Assembly: GCF_005405585.1 (NCBI RefSeq)
Contig: NZ_BJEQ01000016.1
Location: 43,310-107,309, forward strand
Source of the DNA: Agarivorans sp. Toyoura001
GTDB lineage: Bacteria; Pseudomonadota; Gammaproteobacteria; Enterobacterales; Celerinatantimonadaceae
Reading direction: 5' to 3'
DNA length: 64,000 nucleotides
Positions 1 to 10,558 of the stretch are shown here, one piece after another. The first letter of the stretch is position 1. Each line of letters starts with the position of its first letter. The translations under genes and the position numbers were made by a program. The notes beneath the pieces are model-generated. The model was not told where the DNA came from, ran no database searches, and saw only the letters and a list, made by a program, of their open reading frames with translations.

Positions 1-634
1 TTCTAAGGTAGGGTTCTACAAATGACTTATGCGTGCCTACACGGAAAATGTGCGTGGTAACGTCTAGATTGTCGATGGCATCTTTAAAGAACAAACGTCG
101 AGAGTTCATGCCGCGCATTAATACTGCACCTTTAGGGTTAAGCAGTAGGCTGTCGGCAAAACTCGCTAAATAGTATTGGTGTTGGTCGTAGTAATCTGCG
201 TAAGCGATGATCGGTTTGCCACTGTCTTTAAAATGCAGCAAAGCTTGGCCGATAGTCGCAAGTTTAGTTTGGCTTGTACTTGGCATGCTGCCAACATCTA
301 AAACGATGCCGGTAATGTTTGAATCGGTTCTCGCTTCATCAATCGCTTTCACTATTGTGTGTAGGTCGAACTCTTTCTCTACAGTGTTTCCTAACATTTC
401 GTTAGTAAACTCGGCCATAGGGTTTACTCGCTGGCGCTGTTCTACTATTTGTCCATCAAGGACTAAATGCAAGGCTGCTGCTATAGGGGGCTCAGTGGGT
501 TCAGGGCTAACACTGCTAAGGGCAATGATGACCATTACCACCATAAATAATAGAAACAAATTAACGATTAGTGAACGAATAAAGTTAAGGGTTCGCCAAA
601 AGAAGCGGAAGATACTCTTAATCAATTTAAACAC
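1..634 (-). CDS. sppA: Signal peptide peptidase SppA (protease IV), 5' part, cut by window edge
   Basis: Inner-membrane serine protease that degrades signal peptides left after secretion. Only the first 211 residues lie in the window. They show a basic N-terminus, one membrane anchor (about residues 20-40, VNLFLLFMVVMVIIAL) and the SppA67-type N-terminal domain, with 'NITGIVLDV' and 'QYYLASFADSLLLNP' matching the E. coli enzyme. Lys203 in 'HIFRVGTHKSFVEP' aligns with the catalytic Lys209 of E. coli SppA; the catalytic serine is in the C-terminal half, outside the window. The start is GTG at 634: an in-frame TAG lies three codons upstream, so the start cannot be earlier, and a TTG three codons downstream is the only close rival. 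No strong Shine-Dalgarno is seen. It is divergent from fadH. Confidence 0.9.
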   Translation of the reverse strand, partial: MFKLIKSIFRFFWRTLNFIRSLIVNLFLLFMVVMVIIALSSVSPEPTEPPIAAALHLVLDGQIVEQRQRVNPMAEFTNEMLGNTVEKEFDLHTIVKAIDEARTDSNITGIVLDVGSMPSTSQTKLATIGQALLHFKDSGKPIIAYADYYDQHQYYLASFADSLLLNPKGAVLMRGMNSRRLFFKDAIDNLDVTTHIFRVGTHKSFVEPYLR

Positions 635-720
635 TGGGATCTACTTATAAAAGTCAACAATAGCTAAACGTTACCATAGTCATATAAATCAGGCATCTGC
701 AATTATTAAAACAAATGTTT

Positions 721-734
721 GAAACAAAAGTTTG
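721..734. promoter_or_regulatory. Candidate PsrA operator upstream of fadH
   Basis: The 14-mer GAAACAAAAGTTTG fits the PsrA half-site pattern (G/C)AAAC-N2..4-GTTT(G/C) described for the fatty-acid regulator PsrA of pseudomonads, and PsrA-type regulators also control beta-oxidation genes in Alteromonadales. It sits 57 bases before the fadH start, where a repressor could block the promoter. This is a pattern match only; psrA itself is not in the window. Confidence 0.5.
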
Positions 735-763
735 GTTTGTATACTCTATTAACACTTTAATAA

Positions 764-2939
<2,176 letters not shown>

Positions 2940-3028
2940 AGTTTAAGCTCCAAACAGCGATCTAGCTTACTTTACTTTTAGCATAATTCACGCACAATGG
3001 CGCTATATTTAGCTCGTTAAGGATAACA

Positions 3029-3568
3029 ATGAAAGCTTTAGATTTGTTACTCAATCGTCAGTCATGCGCTCGCTTGGCTGCTCCCGCGCCTGAAGGTGCA
3101 GAACTAGAAACAATATGGAATGCCGGCCTTAGAGCGCCAGATCACGGAGGCCTTACTCCTTGGCGGTTTATCCATGTTAGTGGTGAAGGTTTAAGTAAAT
3201 TAGCAGACATTTTTGAACAAGCCGCGCAGGCTGAAGAAGGCGACCATGAAAAGGCTAAAGCAATGCCCTTGCGTGCACCACTTATCACTATCGTGATTGC
3301 TTCGCCTAAAACCCATTCAAAAGTACCAGAAATTGAACAAGTACTTTCTGCCGGCTGTGCTGTTCATGCAATGCAAATGGCTGCCTTTGCACAAGGTTAT
3401 AATGGTATTTGGCGCACCGGCCCCATGGCTTACAGTTCAATCGTAAATCATGAGTTAGGCTTAGCTGAACACGAGTCTGTTGTTGGGTATTTGTATTTAG
3501 GCAGTCCACAAACCAAATCGAACAAAGCGCGAGAGTTAACCTTTAAAGACTATGTAACTTGGCTGTAA
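3029..3568 (+). CDS. ydjA: YdjA-type nitroreductase family protein
   Basis: Compact FMN-dependent nitroreductase of the YdjA type, 179 residues. It reduces nitro or quinone-like substrates with NAD(P)H in vitro; its physiological substrate is not established. Family marks are 'RQSCARLAAPAP' near the N-terminus, 'RAPDHGGLTPWRF' (FMN site), 'SAGCAVHAMQMAAFAQG' and 'GIWRTG'. The ATG has AAGGA seven bases upstream. The next gene (DsbA family) begins one base after this stop, so the two redox genes are probably cotranscribed. Confidence 0.9.
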   Translation: MKALDLLLNRQSCARLAAPAPEGAELETIWNAGLRAPDHGGLTPWRFIHVSGEGLSKLADIFEQAAQAEEGDHEKAKAMPLRAPLITIVIASPKTHSKVPEIEQVLSAGCAVHAMQMAAFAQGYNGIWRTGPMAYSSIVNHELGLAEHESVVGYLYLGSPQTKSNKARELTFKDYVTWL

Positions 3569-3569
3569 G

Positions 3570-4190
3570 ATGACTGAGACTCAAGCGCGTTTATACTATG
3601 TACATGACCCTATGTGCTCTTGGTGTTGGGGCTATAAACCTACTTTAGAGGCGCTTGAATCGTCACTGCCTAGTAGTATAGAAATGGTGTATTTGTTGGG
3701 TGGCCTAGCGCCAGATTCTGCATTAGCGATGCCTGATGATATGCAGCAGTTTTTGCAGCAAACATGGCATAAAATTAATGTGCAACTAGGCACCGAGTTT
3801 AACCATGATTTTTGGCAAGTAAACACACCTCGTCGTTCTACTTATCCTGCAAACCGAGCAGTGCTTGCGGCTGAAAAGCAGGGGGCTGGTAAAGCGATGA
3901 TAAAGCAAATACAGAACGCTTATTATTTACAGGCGATTAATCCTTCAGACGTAGATAATTTGCTTGTATTGGCAGAAAAGCTTGGCTTAGATAAAAAAAC
4001 TTTTGTGGAAGACATATCGAGTGAAGCGCTCAATGAATCGTTAATGCAGCAAATACAATTTGCTCGAAGCTTACCTATCCAAGGATTCCCTTCATTAGTA
4101 TTAGCGGTGGGCGAGAGTTATCACCCAGTCCAATTAGATTATAAACATGCTCAAGTGAGTCTTGAGCATGTTGCTGAGTTGTTGGTCTAG
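3570..4190 (+). CDS. DsbA-family thiol oxidoreductase (FrnE/COG3531-like)
   Basis: Thioredoxin-fold protein of 206 residues with redox motif Cys16-Ser-Trp-Cys19 in 'HDPMCSWCWG' and a cis-proline loop 'IQGFPSL' (Pro174). The alpha-helical insert between these is typical of the DsbA/FrnE/2-hydroxychromene isomerase group. No signal peptide is visible, so it should be cytoplasmic, unlike DsbA. The substrate is unknown. It starts one base after the nitroreductase stop, suggesting a two-gene redox operon. Its 3' end overlaps the convergent DUF3334 gene by about 4 bases and contains a perfect 12-bp hairpin (4144-4172). Confidence 0.85.
   Translation: MTETQARLYYVHDPMCSWCWGYKPTLEALESSLPSSIEMVYLLGGLAPDSALAMPDDMQQFLQQTWHKINVQLGTEFNHDFWQVNTPRRSTYPANRAVLAAEKQGAGKAMIKQIQNAYYLQAINPSDVDNLLVLAEKLGLDKKTFVEDISSEALNESLMQQIQFARSLPIQGFPSLVLAVGESYHPVQLDYKHAQVSLEHVAELLV
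4144..4172 (-). terminator. Perfect 12-bp hairpin, likely terminator of the DUF3334 gene
   Basis: Arms AACATGCTCAAG and CTTGAGCATGTT are perfect complements around a 5-base loop. Read on the minus strand the hairpin begins 15 bases after the DUF3334 stop and is followed by TTTATAAT, so it may end that transcript. It lies inside the 3' coding end of the convergent DsbA-family gene. The U-tract is short, so efficiency is uncertain. Confidence 0.5.
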
Positions 4191-4867
4191 ATACCTAACT
4201 CATCGAGCAAATCTTGATCAATGGTTTGCGCTGACTCAGCAGGTTTCTGCTCTGCCTTCTTTTGTGCCGCGGCTTGGTCGATAAGATCATCTGGATCTAC
4301 ATCGTCTTCTGTTTCAAATTCATGAAGCTTGATGAATTCAGTTTTATCCATCGCTAACTCAAGATAAAAGATGTTGTTTTTAGCGGTTGTAAAGGTCACG
4401 CGACGCGCTTGCGGGCGGTCTAGGTTGGTATCAATAGAAATCAATACCTGCTTGTTTAAAGCTAACATCTTAGGTTGGTTTTGAGTTAGTGAGGTTTGTA
4501 ACTCTTTACCGATTACACCAGTGAAGTAACCGACCATTTGGTTCATTAACTCGCCCATCACGTTACCCACTTCATCAGCTGTGTGCTGTTGAGCGAGCTC
4601 GGCCTCAGGAATACCCATATGAAGCATGTAATCTCGATAGATTTCCATGGCAGCATCTGAGGTAAAGTTAATAACAACCAAGCCTGAAAACCCACCATCA
4701 AATAAAACAAAACAACCAATGTCTGGTTTTAAACAGGTTTTGTTTATTTTCTGCACCATCGCCGAATATCTGATTTCGCTAGTCGTGGCTTTGCTAAGTA
4801 CTGTGGTGACAGAATTACAAAGAGTGAGTAATACGTCTTCAGTGGTAACAACTTTCAATTTTTTCAT
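4187..4867 (-). CDS. DUF3334 family protein, CheC/CheX-like
   Basis: A protein of 226 residues matching the DUF3334 family seen in marine gammaproteobacteria. The start is the ATG at 4867 (MKKLKVV), which has AAGGA six bases upstream; an upstream in-frame extension lacks this. The segment 'GNVMGELMNQMVG' (about 101-113) carries the E-x-x-N pattern (Glu106, Asn109) that forms the active site in CheC/CheX/FliY phosphatases, so a CheX-like fold acting in signalling or chemotaxis is a reasonable inference. The C-terminal 40 residues are acidic and Gln/Ala-rich with no clear fold. It is monocistronic and converges on the DsbA-family gene. Confidence 0.75.
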   Translation of the reverse strand: MKKLKVVTTEDVLLTLCNSVTTVLSKATTSEIRYSAMVQKINKTCLKPDIGCFVLFDGGFSGLVVINFTSDAAMEIYRDYMLHMGIPEAELAQQHTADEVGNVMGELMNQMVGYFTGVIGKELQTSLTQNQPKMLALNKQVLISIDTNLDRPQARRVTFTTAKNNIFYLELAMDKTEFIKLHEFETEDDVDPDDLIDQAAAQKKAEQKPAESAQTIDQDLLDELGI

Positions 4868-5002
4868 GCAGTTCCTTCTTAAAATCATGATGACTTTGCA
4901 TTAGCAATTGAAACAAGTATGGATGATGAACTGAAAGCTGTATAGCTTTGATTGATAGGGTTTAACTGGCAATTAACTTGAGTGTGAGGGGGATCGGCAA
5001 AT

Positions 5003-5030
5003 AAAAAAGCCTCAACTAGGTTGAGGCTTT
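5003..5030 (-). terminator. Rho-independent terminator of asnS
   Basis: On the minus strand the stem AAAGCCTCAAC / GTTGAGGCTTT with a 3-base loop is followed by a run of T (TTTTTTAT on the transcript strand). It lies about 28 bases after the asnS stop. Confidence 0.9.
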
Positions 5031-5057
5031 AACTTGTTGCTTAACTATAGCTGTTGC

Positions 5058-6458
5058 TTAGTACTCGGCGTTTTTAGGTGCGCGTGGGAAAGGAATCACG
5101 TCGCGGATGTTGGTCATGCCAGTTACGTAAGACACTAAACGTTCAAAACCTAAACCAAAGCCAGCATGTGGAACTGTGCCGTAGCGGCGTAAGTCGCGGT
5201 ACCAAGAGTAATCATCTTTGTCTAAGTTCAACTCAAGCAAGCGAGCGTCAAGCACGTCTAAACGCTCTTCACGTTGCGCGCCACCAATGATTTCTCCAAT
5301 ACCTGGTGCAAGTACATCCATTGCAGCTACGGTTTTACCATCATCATTAAGGCGCATGTAGAATGCCTTAATGTCTTTAGGATAGTTCTTAACAACTACC
5401 GGTGCTTTAAAGTGTTCTTCAGCTAAGAAACGCTCGTGCTCAGACGACATATCAATGCCCCATTCAACATCGTATTCAAACTTGCGGCCTGAATCTTTAA
5501 GAATTTGAATGGCGTCTGTGTAATCAACTTGCGCAAAGTCTGCGCTAACAAACTTCTCTAAGCGGCTTATGGCTTCTTTGTTGATACGTTGAGCGAAGAA
5601 GTTCATGTCGTCCATACGTTCTTCAAGCACTGCTTTGAATACATATTTAAGCATGTCTTCGGCTAACTTTGCCGCGTCGTCTAAATCAGCGAAGGCTACT
5701 TCTGGCTCTACCATCCAAAATTCAGCCAAGTGGCGGCTGGTATTGGAGTTTTCGGCGCGGAAGGTTGGGCCAAATGTATATACTTTTGACAGTGCACAGG
5801 CGTATGTTTCAGCGTTCAATTGACCCGATACGGTTAAGAAGGTTTCTTTACCAAAAAAGTCCTGCTGAAAATCAACTTCGCCATTGTCGGCCATTGGCAG
5901 GTTATTCATATCCAAGGTTGATACGCGGAACATTTCGCCTGCGCCTTCCGTATCACTACCGGTGATAATAGGGGTGCTTGCCCAAATGTAACCTTGTTCG
6001 TGGTAGAAACGGTGAATAGCTTGCGATAAACAGTTACGTACACGGGCTACAGCGCCAATCACGTTAGTGCGCGGGCGCAGGTGAGCGTGTTCGCGTAAGT
6101 ATTCAATGCTGTGGCGTTTAGCCGACATTGGGTAGCTATCAGGGTTTTCTACCCAACCAACCACTTCAACATTGTTTGCTTGAATTTCAAAAGATTGTCC
6201 TTGCCCTGGAGATTCAACAACTTCGCCAGTCACGATCACAGAACAACCAGCGGTTAGCTTAAGAACATCATTCTCATAATTGGAAAGGGTATTAGGCGCT
6301 ACGGCTTGCACGGCATCAAAACACGAGCCGTCGTGTACCGCTAAAAATGAAAGACCTGCTTTTGAATCACGACGAGTACGGATCCAACCCTTGATAGTAA
6401 CTTGTTGACCAACGCTGAACTTACCGCCCAAAACGTCTGTCACTGAGGAATGCGTCAT
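5058..6458 (-). CDS. asnS: Asparaginyl-tRNA synthetase
   Basis: Class IIb aminoacyl-tRNA synthetase that charges tRNA-Asn, 466 residues as in E. coli. The N-terminal OB-fold anticodon-binding domain shows '[16 protein letters not shown]' and '[11 protein letters not shown]'. The catalytic domain has motif 2 '[17 protein letters not shown]' and motif 3 '[15 protein letters not shown]' near the end. The start is ATG at 6458 ([10 protein letters not shown]); GGAG stands 12 bases upstream. A TTG six codons earlier is open but overlaps that Shine-Dalgarno. Single-gene unit closed by the terminator at 5003-5030. Confidence 0.98.
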   Translation of the reverse strand: MTHSSVTDVLGGKFSVGQQVTIKGWIRTRRDSKAGLSFLAVHDGSCFDAVQAVAPNTLSNYENDVLKLTAGCSVIVTGEVVESPGQGQSFEIQANNVEVVGWVENPDSYPMSAKRHSIEYLREHAHLRPRTNVIGAVARVRNCLSQAIHRFYHEQGYIWASTPIITGSDTEGAGEMFRVSTLDMNNLPMADNGEVDFQQDFFGKETFLTVSGQLNAETYACALSKVYTFGPTFRAENSNTSRHLAEFWMVEPEVAFADLDDAAKLAEDMLKYVFKAVLEERMDDMNFFAQRINKEAISRLEKFVSADFAQVDYTDAIQILKDSGRKFEYDVEWGIDMSSEHERFLAEEHFKAPVVVKNYPKDIKAFYMRLNDDGKTVAAMDVLAPGIGEIIGGAQREERLDVLDARLLELNLDKDDYSWYRDLRRYGTVPHAGFGLGFERLVSYVTGMTNIRDVIPFPRAPKNAEY

Positions 6459-6613
6459 AGCAAACAACTGCTCCAATCTGATAGTGCTAATATTGTAAGG
6501 GAACCAATGTTACTTCTTGAGGCTAAAGACTCAAGTAAAAATTGATAAAACACAGGAAATCTATAAGTTATGTTAATGAAAAGGACTAACAATGGGATTA
6601 ATTAGGGTAGGAA

Positions 6614-6982
6614 ATGCCACAAAATAGAAAAGAACGAAGAAAAGGCCCCGACGGTTTACAAAAATTGTTTGTGTTGTTCTCGCTACTCGCTTGGACAATG
6701 TTTCTCGGTTCGCTCATCGTTTATCACTATGCTAGACCAGAAATTGCCTATAGCGCCTTTCAGCCATCCGACGGGCAGGGGTATCGAGACCATTGGCATG
6801 AAGACTTACGCCAAATATTTGTTTATTTGTTGTGGGGCTGCTGTGGAATTACCCTTGGGGGGATTTTTATTAACTGGAGCCGCTCTCGCCGCAAAACGGA
6901 CCATTTTAAAATCAATATGGGTTTATTGGCGATGATTGTGATTACTGTGCTGCTTTCTTATTACTTAAAACTGTTCAACTAA
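6614..6982 (+). CDS. Small conserved inner-membrane protein, three TM segments
   Basis: A 122-residue protein with a very basic N-terminus (PQNRKERRKG) and three predicted membrane helices at about 15-37, 68-88 and 99-121. Between the first two lies a roughly 30-residue polar loop rich in His, Asp and Trp ('GYRDHWHEDL'). A short SD-like GTAGGAA directly precedes the ATG. No domain or function is recognised. The stop is immediately adjacent to the convergent bioA stop. Confidence 0.7.
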   Translation: MPQNRKERRKGPDGLQKLFVLFSLLAWTMFLGSLIVYHYARPEIAYSAFQPSDGQGYRDHWHEDLRQIFVYLLWGCCGITLGGIFINWSRSRRKTDHFKINMGLLAMIVITVLLSYYLKLFN

Positions 6983-8251
6983 TTAGTCACTCAGTACTTG
7001 GTAAATGGCCGAGCACAGCTTGGCTAATTGAGTGTCGCTAATAGTGTAGGGCGGCATAATGTAAACCAACTTACCAAATGGCCTAATCCAAACACCTAAT
7101 TCAACAAATTTAGCTTGTATACTGGCTAAATCATTAGCGGTTTTGGTTTCAACCACTCCTATCGCGCCTAGTACCCTAACATCAGCGACGGTGCTTAATT
7201 GCCTACATGCGCTTAGTTGTTGTTTAAGTTGTTGCTCAATTTCGGCTACGCGAGCTTGCCAATTACTGTCTAGCAGTAGCTTTATGCTGGCGTTAGCTAC
7301 CGCACAAGCTAAAGGATTACCCATAAAGGTGGGACCATGCATAAACACACCAGCTTCGCCGCCACATATTGTATCTGCAACATGTTTCGAGGTGAGGGTA
7401 GCCGCTAAGCTCATATAGCCGCCGGTAAGGCCTTTACCTAAACACAAAATATCTGGGGTAATGTTGGCGTGCTCGCAAGCAAACAGCTTACCGGTTCTGC
7501 CAAACCCAGTTGCAATCTCATCGGCGATTAATAGCAAACCATAGTGGTCGCATAGGGCTCTTAACTCGCTCAGATACTGTGGATGATAAATCCTCATTCC
7601 GCCTGCACCTTGAACAACAGGCTCGATAATTACCGCAGCGATGTCTTTATGATGCTTATCCAACATGGTTTTCATGGGGGCGATATCTTGTTCTTGCCAT
7701 GGTTCATTAAAACCAATCTGCGGAGCTTCACAGAATAAGTGCTCAGGTAAAAATCCCTGATAAAGTTGATGCATTCCCCCTTGTGGATCACACACCGACA
7801 TCGCGCCAAAGGTATCGCCGTGATAGCCATTTCGGACAGTGGCAAACTTAGTGCGTTTTTCTCCTTTGGCGTGCCAATATTGCAAAGCCATTTTTAAGGC
7901 AACTTCTACGGCCACTGATCCTGAATCGCTAATAAAAACTTGTTCTAAATTGCCAGGGCTTAAGGCGACAAGGAGTTTGGCTAAATCTACAGCAGGTTGG
8001 TGGGTTAAGCCACCAAACATTACATGAGACATTTTACTTAGTTGCTCGCTGGCGGCCTTATCAAGTTGCGCAACTTGATAACCGTGAATGCACGCCCACC
8101 AAGAGGCCATGCCGTCTACCAAGCGTTGACCGTTTTCTAATTCAATCTCACATCCTTCGGCCGATGCCACTGGATAACAAGGAATAGGATTGATTGAAGA
8201 AGTATATGGATGCCAAAGATGTTGTTGGTCGTAATGTAAATCTATGCTCAT
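6983..8251 (-). CDS. bioA: Adenosylmethionine-8-amino-7-oxononanoate aminotransferase (BioA)
   Basis: PLP-dependent class III aminotransferase that converts KAPA to DAPA with S-adenosylmethionine as amino donor in biotin synthesis. 422 residues, near the usual ~429. Visible marks: 'WHPYTS' near the N-terminus, 'GMASWWACIHGY', 'LLIADEIATGFGRTG' with PLP-binding Asp244, and the Schiff-base Lys273 in 'CLGKGLTGGYM'. It is divergent from bioBFCD across a 97-base shared control region, the classical arrangement. Confidence 0.98.
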   Translation of the reverse strand: MSIDLHYDQQHLWHPYTSSINPIPCYPVASAEGCEIELENGQRLVDGMASWWACIHGYQVAQLDKAASEQLSKMSHVMFGGLTHQPAVDLAKLLVALSPGNLEQVFISDSGSVAVEVALKMALQYWHAKGEKRTKFATVRNGYHGDTFGAMSVCDPQGGMHQLYQGFLPEHLFCEAPQIGFNEPWQEQDIAPMKTMLDKHHKDIAAVIIEPVVQGAGGMRIYHPQYLSELRALCDHYGLLLIADEIATGFGRTGKLFACEHANITPDILCLGKGLTGGYMSLAATLTSKHVADTICGGEAGVFMHGPTFMGNPLACAVANASIKLLLDSNWQARVAEIEQQLKQQLSACRQLSTVADVRVLGAIGVVETKTANDLASIQAKFVELGVWIRPFGKLVYIMPPYTISDTQLAKLCSAIYQVLSD

Positions 8252-8258
8252 TTAATAG

Positions 8259-8320
8259 CCGTTAGTAAAGTAGTTGGTTTTAAAAAGTTGACAGCGAGGT
8301 GGCTGTGGATAGACTAACGG
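8259..8320. promoter_or_regulatory. Divergent bio control region: promoter and symmetric repeat
   Basis: Between bioA and bioB there is a perfect -35 TTGACA (8288-8293), 16 bases, then TAGACT (8310-8315) reading toward bioB. An 8-bp inverted repeat CCGTTAGT (8259-8266) and ACTAACGG (8313-8320) brackets the region with a 46-base spacer; its right arm overlaps the -10. The usual BirA arms (TTGTAAACC/GGTTTACAA) are not present in recognisable form. The repeat is therefore only a candidate operator. Confidence 0.45.
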
Positions 8321-8348
8321 AATATTTTTTCTAAAGAAAGCTTAACCA

Positions 8349-9395
8349 ATGACTCAAGCACTCCGCCACGATTGGACCGTACAGGAAGTAAACGACTTGT
8401 TTGCTTTGCCATTTAATGATTTGTTGTTTCAAGCCCAGTGCGCTCATCGCGCGAACTTTGATCCAAACCAAGTGCAAGTTTCAACGCTACTTTCTATTAA
8501 AACGGGCGCGTGCCCAGAAGACTGTAAATACTGCCCGCAAAGTGCACACCATAAAACCGATTTAAAAACAGAACGCTTACTAGAAGTAGAGCACGTGTTA
8601 AAAGAAGCAGAAAAAGCCAAAGCAAACGGCTCAACCCGTTTTTGTATGGGCGCTGCTTGGAAAAACCCCAAACAACGAGATATGCCTTACCTAGTAAAGA
8701 TGGTAGAAGGTGTAAAAGAGATGGGGATGGAAACCTGTATGACTTTAGGCATGTTAGAAAAACAACAAGCCGATGAGTTGGCAGTAGCGGGCTTAGACTA
8801 TTACAACCATAACCTTGATACTTCGCGTGAGTACTACCAAGAAATCATTACTACACGGACTTATGATCAGCGTTTAGACACGCTTGATAACGTGCGTTCA
8901 GCCGGAATGAAAGTATGTTCGGGCGGAATTATGGGCATGGGTGAAACGGCCACAGACCGCAGTGGTTTGTTGGTGCAACTGGCTAATCTGCCACGTCACC
9001 CAGAAAGTGTGCCGATTAACATGTTAGTTAAGGTAAAAGGCACCCTGCTAGAAGATGTTGATGACATGGACCAATTTGAGTTCATTCGTTGTATTGCCGT
9101 TGCTCGCATCATGATGCCTCGTTCACATGTGCGCTTGTCTGCAGGGCGCGAGGAAATGAATGAACAAGTGCAAGCCTTGTGTTTTATGGCCGGTGCTAAT
9201 TCAATATTTTATGGTTGTAAACTGCTTACCACACCAAACCCTGACGAAAACCAAGATATGCAGCTATTTAAAAAACTGGGTATCCGCCCAGAGCCTGCGG
9301 CACTTAAAAACGGTACTGAAGAGCAGGAAGAAGCGCTTTATCAAACCTTAGTGAAGCAACAACAGCAAAGCTCCCAGTTTTATGACGCATCTTAA
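8349..9395 (+). CDS. bioB: Biotin synthase BioB
   Basis: Radical-SAM enzyme that inserts sulfur into dethiobiotin, the last step of biotin synthesis. 348 residues. The SAM-cluster motif is Cys55-x3-Cys59-x2-Cys62 in '[16 protein letters not shown]'; Cys99 in 'RFCMGAAW' is a ligand of the second, sacrificial [2Fe-2S] cluster. 'GGIMGMGET' and the YNHNLDT motif are also present. It leads the bioB-F-C-D operon; its stop TAA shares its last A with the bioF ATG. Confidence 0.98.
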   Translation: MTQALRHDWTVQEVNDLFALPFNDLLFQAQCAHRANFDPNQVQVSTLLSIKTGACPEDCKYCPQSAHHKTDLKTERLLEVEHVLKEAEKAKANGSTRFCMGAAWKNPKQRDMPYLVKMVEGVKEMGMETCMTLGMLEKQQADELAVAGLDYYNHNLDTSREYYQEIITTRTYDQRLDTLDNVRSAGMKVCSGGIMGMGETATDRSGLLVQLANLPRHPESVPINMLVKVKGTLLEDVDDMDQFEFIRCIAVARIMMPRSHVRLSAGREEMNEQVQALCFMAGANSIFYGCKLLTTPNPDENQDMQLFKKLGIRPEPAALKNGTEEQEEALYQTLVKQQQQSSQFYDAS

Positions 9396-10558
9396 TGGCC
9401 TTTGAGTTTGTTAAAGAACAGCTAGTAAGCCGTAAACAGCAACAGTTATTGCGAGCCAGGCGCTGCCAAAGTAGCGCACAGGGCAGGGTTATTGACATTG
9501 CTAGCGAGCGTTTATTAAATTTTTCTAGTAATGACTATTTGGGTTTGTCTCATCACCCTAAGGTGATTGACGCTTGGAAAAAAGGTGCAGAAAAGTATGG
9601 CGTGGGCAGTGGTGGTTCGCCCTTGGTCACCGGATTCCAAACGCCACATTATGCATTAGAGCAACAACTGTGCGAATGGCAGGGGCGTGCTGGTGCGTTA
9701 CTATTCAACAGTGGTTTTTCCGCTAACCAAGCGGTGATCAAATCTTTGTTAAAAAAGGGTGACTTATTAGTTCAGGATAAGCTCAATCATGCATCGTTGC
9801 TTGAAGCGGGTATGCTGTGTGAGGCACAGCAAAAACGCTTCGCTCATAACGATATGGATCAATTGAATCATCGATTGTCTTCTCAAGAAAACAACAAGTT
9901 AGTGGTCACCGAAGGTGTTTTCAGCATGGACGGTGATCTTTCTCCTTTAAAAGAAATTAGCTCACTGTGTAAACATCACAATGCTTGGTTGATGGTAGAT
10001 GACGCACATGGCGTAGGCTGCCTAAGTGATCAAGGTCGGGGCAGTATTAGTGACGCCAGCTTGCGCGCCGAAGCTGCTCAAATACATATGCTCACTTTTG
10101 GTAAAGCACTGGGCGTATCTGGCGCGGCTGTATTATGTGATGAAGAACTTAAAGATTACTTGGTTAATTTTAGTAAGAGTTATGTGTATTCCACCGCTAT
10201 GCCTGCAGCACAAGCTTGTGCGGTAAGTGCTGCTATTGAGGTAGTGCGCACAGAGCCTGAGTTTCAAGCTAAGTTAAAAAATAATATTGGTTTGTTTAAA
10301 CGCTTGGCTGAACAACTTGGTTTAACGCTAGCTAATTCTAGTACTGCCATTCAACCCATATTGTTAGGTTCAAGTGAGAAAGCCTTGGCGATCAGCCAAC
10401 AATTACAAGAAAAAGGCTTTTTTGTTAGCGCTATAAGGCCGCCTACAGTCCCCAAAAACACCGCGCGTTTGCGTATTACCTTAAGTAGTCACCACTCAAC
10501 GCAAGACATTAGCGATTTATTGACGGTGTTGGTTGATTTATTAAGCGGTGAAAAATGA
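9395..10558 (+). CDS. bioF: 8-amino-7-oxononanoate synthase BioF
   Basis: PLP enzyme that condenses pimeloyl-ACP (or CoA) with alanine to KAPA. 387 residues. 'NFSSNDYLGLSHHP' and 'GSGGSPLVTGF' are typical of the alpha-oxoamine synthases, 'VDDAHGVG' holds the cofactor Asp, and Lys237 in 'LTFGKALGVSGA' is the Schiff-base lysine. It overlaps bioB by one base (TAATG) and bioC by four (ATGA), implying translational coupling. Confidence 0.97.
   Translation: MAFEFVKEQLVSRKQQQLLRARRCQSSAQGRVIDIASERLLNFSSNDYLGLSHHPKVIDAWKKGAEKYGVGSGGSPLVTGFQTPHYALEQQLCEWQGRAGALLFNSGFSANQAVIKSLLKKGDLLVQDKLNHASLLEAGMLCEAQQKRFAHNDMDQLNHRLSSQENNKLVVTEGVFSMDGDLSPLKEISSLCKHHNAWLMVDDAHGVGCLSDQGRGSISDASLRAEAAQIHMLTFGKALGVSGAAVLCDEELKDYLVNFSKSYVYSTAMPAAQACAVSAAIEVVRTEPEFQAKLKNNIGLFKRLAEQLGLTLANSSTAIQPILLGSSEKALAISQQLQEKGFFVSAIRPPTVPKNTARLRITLSSHHSTQDISDLLTVLVDLLSGEK

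Noticed and set aside
207..650. 147-residue plus-strand frame at the left end
   Set aside because: It is antisense to sppA, whose minus-strand translation matches protease IV with its catalytic lysine.
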